Shown: positions 58,883 through 64,000 of the stretch, piece after piece
How the letters are laid out: the number at the start of each line of letters is the position of its first letter
Numbering within the stretch: the stretch's first letter is position 1
NCBI GenBank assembly: GCA_026008535.1
Contig: BRKX01000018.1
Location: forward strand, 22,204,088-22,268,087
Origin: Perilla frutescens
Lineage: Eukaryota > Streptophyta > Magnoliopsida > Lamiales > Lamiaceae
Reading direction: 5' to 3'
DNA length: 64,000 nt
Translations under genes and position numbers: made by a program
Notes under the pieces: generated by a model
Database searches by the model: none
Told to the model about the DNA's origin: nothing
Seen by the model: only the letters and a program-made list of their open reading frames with translations

Positions 58883-61800
58883 TCAGATCGAAATCCCAAA
58901 GGATTTCTTCAACTTCTCAACTTCCAAATATATAGTCGAATACGGCAAAAACTCGGGGCAGTAGCTTCTGCTCAGGTCGTTTATTGCAACAGCAAGCTTA
59001 GGGATCTCGAGTGTCTCCTCATGAGTCAAAGCCCTCACAAACTTTGCAGGATTTCCAGCCCACAGCTCACCACTTGGTATTCTCCTTCCTGGAGGAACAA
59101 CAGATCCCGCTTCGAGGATAGAATGTGTTTCGACCAAGGAACCTTCCATAAGAATGGAGTGCTGCCCGATGATGCACTCGGGTTCAATTGTGCAGGACCG
59201 TAAGAGACTGTATGCACCAACCGTTACAAACCTCTCAATCAATGTTTCAGCCGGCATCCCTGTCAAAGATGCAATACATCAGCTAGAGCCCTACTGTCAT
59301 ATGCTTCATTTAAGAAAGAAGTTAAGCATATAGATATGAAAGCAATACCACATTCAATATTACACTAATATATGAGGAAATAAGCAGTGCACCAAGTTGT
59401 CCCGTTACCAGCATTTAGTTCTTTTCCTTGAATTCACTTGTTTTAATCAAGGCATAAACTGGATCGGTAATGACCAGAAGGTACTATTACTATTCCAAAA
59501 TTCGATTATTTTCAATTATAAAGCACCCTCAGCTTGTAAGGTTCTGTTGATGCTGCTTTGATGTCGTGGACCATTAGAAAACAATTGCAGTCCCTGAATG
59601 GAGTCCATTTCTACTCTTCACAGACAATTGAAGGTTTGAGATGCTCTTTTAATAATGATCAAGAGCAGTAGAGCATACTCTGTGAAAGGGATCTAATTTG
59701 CCGAAAAAGGCCGTGCTAGAGAGTAAAATCAGCCCCTGGGGAACAAAAAGGCTAGGAAAAAGCAGCTATTACTCTAATGGAAATCTAAGCTAAAACTTAG
59801 TGTGTCAGCTTAGGGCAGGATATTTCCAGCTGCATTTATATTTAAAAGGAATCAGATAACAAGTGATTAAGCTCAAGATATTTAGCATTGTGGATGCAGA
59901 TAGGTGCAATAATGACGAGATGAGGGGGCCCATCGGTCAAAACTATACAACATACCAACATGATCATATTCATTAGCAATTCCTCTATATAAGATGTAAG
60001 CATAATTTGTATCGAAATATAAATCCGTTTATTTTCTGTTTCTTGAGGCAACACTGGGGCTCCAAGCTTCAGAAGGTCTCTACAAGGTAATCCATTGGTA
60101 AAATACTAAAATTAGATGGAAATGTATGAAGTTACATATAGAAGAAAGGTAAGCAGTGATAGTTCTTTGCAACATAATAGTATGTGCTTGGCCCTTAAAG
60201 GATAAAAGAAGAAAATAAATAAATCTGAAAGAAGAATACAATATTCAAAGCATTAGGCAGAGTTCTCAAAATGTAAAGAAAACCTAGTCACATGAAGAAT
60301 ATACTAAATTGTAGAAGCTAAAATCTTCTCTGAACCAGTAAAAATGGGTACTAGGAATTTGATAATTAAATAAGAGACTAAATAAAACATTTGCTATGGG
60401 AGGGCATAGGAAAATATTTTTTAAGTAGTAGTTTCAAGTTTCAACCTTCTCTTTGATGTTCCATTCAGACAATTCTTGGACATTTAGTTCTTTTCTTTAT
60501 AGGCCATTTGGCTTTTAATAAGCAGTAATGAAAAATGTTGTGCAAAAAATTGGATATACTGAGGTCAAATTTGACAACGCTCTCATGCACAGAAGAAATC
60601 TATTTTTCTGAAAATGACATTACTACTATCAAACAAAGGCAAGCACTATAACTGCGAACCTATTCTAATTCCTCTAAATTTCCTGTCACATATATTTGGC
60701 TACATGAAGCATAAACCCATCATTTGGGGCTTTTTGCTTAGCTGAGGTACCAAACACCTGCAGCTCTGTGAGCTTACGAAGAGTAAAGAGGGGATTCAAT
60801 GCCAAGTCTTATGCTAGATCTCCTTTGGACTAAGGTATCGGAGTATACTAGTATGGCGAAAAATAAGGGAAAGTCAAAGTCGGGGATCATGCTCTAGTAA
60901 ATTGAAACTTGATCACAGTAGCAATTGAGCAGAGGTAACCACCAACAGTGCTCTTAATATTATTAACCAGCTTGAAAAGGTTGTAAGTTCACTCCATTGA
61001 TTCAGCCCCGGTAGAAACAGCAATGAGAAATTCCACTGGTTGAACTATTGAAAATCAGCATCCCACATCCTGCATCCTATCCTAATCATAATACATGTAA
61101 CTGATCCTCTAAAGCAAACGGTGAACACTTGTTTCCTACACTAACCAACTTCTCAACCTAATTGGATAAGCATGTGGAGAAGAAACAAGCTCTAATGAAT
61201 TCACAAGATTCAAGAATTTCTACAGCAAACACATTTACTTCAATATTCTCTGTCATCAAACATAAAATCTAACAAGTGAAACCATTGATGTTACACATCA
61301 TATATTTTCTAAACTTCTGTTGAACAGAATTAGTATGCTTGAAATTGGGCCTATCTTGTTGGTTATTCATATGAAAAGTAGTGATAGAATCCTCAAATAT
61401 CAGTTGTTCTTATTAGGAAGCCCTTCCAGGTAGCAGGCAAAACATATTTCCGTATAGAAACAATTACCATCCCAAAATGGAGATTCCTCGCGAAAGGCTT
61501 AAAGTTTGTAGTTTGTCTCCTCGACAGTAATACATCAATCACACTTAACAACTCCGCACATTGTAAGGCTAAAATACATGAGAAAGAAAAAAAAAAGACT
61601 TGCCAAAATCAACAGGCACATACCAATCATTCTTGACATGCTAAAGATTTAGCTACCAGCAATCACAACAGAACAAAAAAGAAATGCTCAAAACTAGGAC
61701 ACGGTGTTTTAAATTGGAATAAAATTTTCCCCAAATGTCACGTACAATTCAATTTTGTGCTACTACAAATCAAGAATTACCCAAAAAACCCATCAATCGC

Positions 61801-62322
61801 CACAATTTCGCCCGTTTACTGCATCTACTAATTGTGAACTATAAGAAGACAAAAGTAACAAGCAATTAAATCGTAAGCACCCACAATTTTTATCATAACT
61901 TAGAATGTAAAACCATCAATGCCCACAAGCTGACCTGTAGGAGAAGACCAAGCGGCGTGTACAACACACCGTTCCTGCACATTGGAGCAGAACCCAATAG
62001 AAATCTTGTTAAGGTCACCGCGCAGAACGGCGCCGTTCCAGACGGAAGCGCCGTCGTAGACCACGACTTGGCCGGCCAAGACGACGTTGGGCGCCACGTA
62101 AGCGTCGACAGCGATCTTGGGAGCCCACTGCCCCAAAGGTATGATCTTTCTCTGACCCCTGTAGTCCCATTTCACTCGATCCGGCGACTCCCTGATGATC
62201 AGAGCCGGTGGGCTCGGGTTTTCGGCCGATTGAGCTGCTTCGGCGGAGAAAGCCCGGCCCGGAAGAGAGGTAGAGAGGGTGCGGGGCAACAGTCTTCTGG
62301 ATAATCGGGCAATTGTTGCCAT
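58883..62322 (-). CDS. GAMMACAL: Gamma carbonic anhydrase-like protein, mitochondrial complex I
   Basis: This is a subunit of the matrix-side carbonic-anhydrase domain of plant respiratory complex I. Two exons, 62322-61935 and 59259-58883, flank an intron of about 2.7 kb and give 254 residues (Arabidopsis gammaCAL1 is about 252). The N-terminus (MATIARLSRRLLPRTLS, then basic/Ser/Ala-rich to about residue 35) is a mitochondrial presequence. RVKWDYRGQRKIIPLGQW opens the left-handed beta-helix, with hexapeptide-repeat wording such as DAYVAPNVVLAGQV and SVWNGAVLRGDLN. The active-site stretch reads GAYSLLRSC where true gamma-CAs have two histidines, which defines the catalytically reduced CAL type. 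The C-terminal helix ends EVEKLKKSFGISI. A GA microsatellite (CT in the mRNA) lies just upstream. A decayed tandem copy follows downstream. Confidence 0.97.
59260..61934 (-). other. Large intron of gammaCAL
   Basis: About 2.7 kb of non-coding DNA between GTCAGC and the TTTGACAG acceptor. Scanned for nested genes; none seen. The donor-proximal part (near 61730-61760) is recognisably similar to 57980-58020 in the pseudogene. Confidence 0.8.
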
Positions 62323-62360
62323 TTTCTTTTTCTATTTCTTAATTACTACTTGAGACTTGA

Positions 62361-62390
62361 GAGGGAGAGAGAGAGAGAGAGAGAGAGAGA
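62361..62390. repeat. (GA)n microsatellite upstream of gammaCAL
   Basis: GAGAGA run in the presumed 5' UTR, about 40 bp before the start codon. It reads as CT repeats in the transcript. Confidence 0.85.
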
Positions 62391-62769
62391 TGAAAATGGA
62401 AATGGAGAGTGAAGCTGCGGTTCTGTAGTGTAGGCCTATAGGGGAAGTGTCGGAAGCGGGTCGGGTCTGAGTCTAGATCCGGAATCTTGATCGGCTGTGG
62501 TTTTTAAGTTTGGGAAAAATAGTGTTTTGCATTTCGAATTCTATATATTTTCTTTGGGCAAAAGTCCAATCTGATCATATAAGATATAACTAGGTGCGTA
62601 GAGTGCTTTGATTTCTATTTATTTTTTTGATTTAAAGTAATTTTATAATTATTTTATTTGATTTTAAAGATTCAATTTGACATCTGTTTTGATCCTATTT
62701 ATTTTTTTGGTTCAAAATAATCTCATAATTATTTTAAAGATTTAATTTGGCCCCTATTTTGATTATCCA

Positions 62770-63545
62770 ACTGACGGAGACGGAGAAAAAGACGTTAATA
62801 ATACTCATTAAAACACACATTTTTCTCTCATACTTAGATTATTTCACTCATTAACACACACTTTTTACAAACATATGGATTGAACACGAAATTTCCTCCA
62901 TTTTCACAAAGAATTCTCATATGGATTGAACATGAAATTTCCTCCATTTTCATAAAGAAGCCTCCATTAATGTTAGGGTTTAATCATAAAATTCTCAAAT
63001 CAATTCCACCAACAACAACCATCAAAATCCACAAGATTTTTATCAAATGAATTCTCCAATTCTATTTTCTTGAATTCACAATATTACAGTTATATCTCTC
63101 TCTCTATCTATCTACCTCTGTTGTCTCTATGTCTATCTTTCTCAATATCAAACTTTGAAATTTATGAAGAGTGAAGAAAAGGTGGAATGCCTTCGGAATT
63201 TAGAGCATCTGTTAATTAGTAATGAAAAATTAGCATAGAATTGATGCAAAATCAGAAACTCTATAAAATTGTGAATGAAAGTGGTGAATTGAGGGTGTGA
63301 GGGATGTTGTTTTGGAAGAAAATGGGAATATGAAAATGGATGAATATGCTGATGTGTAGATGAGAAGAAAACATGTTTTATTTGTGAAAATTGAGGAAAT
63401 TTCATGTTCAATCCATATGTATGTAAAAAGTATGTGTTAATGCGTGAAATAATCTAAGTATGTGAGAAAAACGTACATTAGTGTGTGTTTTAACATGTAT
63501 TATTAATATCATTTCGCTCGTCTTTGCCTCCATCAGTCAGACATA
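62770..63545. mobile_element. Inverted-repeat (fold-back) element
   Basis: The arms at about 62770-62930 and 63385-63545 are inverted copies. The left arm reads TTAATAATAC, TTAGATTATTTCAC, ATTAACACA, CATATGGATTGAACA and GAAATTTCCTC. The right arm reads the same when inverted. Part of the left arm is duplicated again near 62920-62965. The middle has no convincing gene. Target duplication not found. Confidence 0.6.
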
Positions 63546-63574
63546 GAAAACCCAAACTACATAAAATCAGACGG

Positions 63575-63720
63575 TCAGGTGGGGGGCACACGGGTCAACC
63601 TTGACCCGACCCGCCCAGAAAAAAAACATCGCCAGCAACAATATCACCCTTAATACTAATAAGTATCGATCAAAAGTCTAAAAGTATCACTCGTAATAAT
63701 AAAAGTATCAGGCTTGCTAG
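63575..63720. repeat. AAGTATCA cluster beside a CAGACGG end
   Basis: ATCAGACGGTCAGG and GGGTCAACC near 63567-63605 are followed by AAGTATCGA, AAGTATCAC and AAGTATCAG words at 63660-63710. The layout resembles the left part of the 31.8-kb element and the 5.94-6.26 kb block. The remainder to 64000 is AT-rich with no gene seen. Confidence 0.4.
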
Positions 63721-64000
63721 TTTTCGTATATGAGTTTATTCAATTCAAACTATGATTTATTCCATCCCAATCTATACTATATTAAAGCAAAATCTTTTGC
63801 ATGGAAAATTCCCGCCCAAAATACTCTTATCCCGCCCAAAATCTATAATCTATTCTATATTTATATGGATTATATATTATATATGTATTATAATATTAAC
63901 GAATATATAGGAGCCATGATTACTTTATCTTCTCATATTCATTCTCGTGTGGTTTTTTGAGCAGATTTTTAGGAAATAAGTTAATCGTACGAAATAATTT

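Noticed and set aside
63148..63411. 87-codon - strand frame
   Set aside because: It lies inside the fold-back element, rich in His/Phe/Ser from AT-rich sequence; no coding evidence.

Overview
This window is nuclear DNA from a flowering plant. The genes are split by GT-AG introns, the spacers are AT-rich, and Ty3/gypsy, Mutator-like and other transposon remains fill much of it. Protein similarity recalled from memory suits a eudicot, perhaps an asterid. The species cannot be named from the sequence alone.

Four genes look intact and can be spliced by eye into complete reading frames. They are a UDP-arabinopyranose mutase / reversibly glycosylated polypeptide (RGP/UAM, + strand, 1828-3628), a SUMO-activating enzyme small subunit (SAE1, - strand, 10756-7202, ten exons), an F-box protein with a FIST-type C-terminal domain (+ strand, 37930-42894, ten exons) and a mitochondrial gamma-carbonic-anhydrase-like subunit of complex I (gammaCAL, - strand, 62322-58883, two exons). 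A fifth, single-exon gene (- strand, 5116-4388) encodes an unrecognised small protein with one C-terminal membrane anchor. These genes do unrelated housekeeping jobs and form no operon-like unit.

From 13659 to 27433 lie two full-length but dead chromodomain Ty3/gypsy retrotransposons, head to tail and only 5 bp apart. They belong to two LTR subfamilies. The three 5-bp sequences around them (CTGGG, CTAGG, CCGGG) look like one target site used twice. The first element also carries a 176-bp internal duplication and, inside that, a 1267-bp solo LTR of another family with its own target duplication.

From about 31.8 to 37.5 kb is a candidate Mutator-like element with a decayed FAR1/FHY3-type transposase gene and many AAGTATCA motifs. 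The same motif occurs at 6.0-6.3 kb and 63.66 kb.

From 45 to 50.7 kb is a composite of retroelement-like sequence, two copies of an unfamiliar plant transposon-type ORF and a truncated RAB2/RABB1 GTPase gene cut off exactly at an intron boundary. From 52967 to 55078 is a non-autonomous Mutator-like element with long inverted ends and a perfect 9-bp target duplication.

Downstream of gammaCAL (55.9-58.35 kb) is a shrunken pseudogene copy of that gene, with a broken receptor-like cytoplasmic kinase fragment inside its intron.

The most unusual features are the doubly used retrotransposon target, the nested chronology inside element 1, the AAGTATCA/FAR1 element family and the RABB1 fragment next to transposon ORFs. 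I found no CRISPR array, tRNA or rRNA gene, and no clear new multi-gene system.
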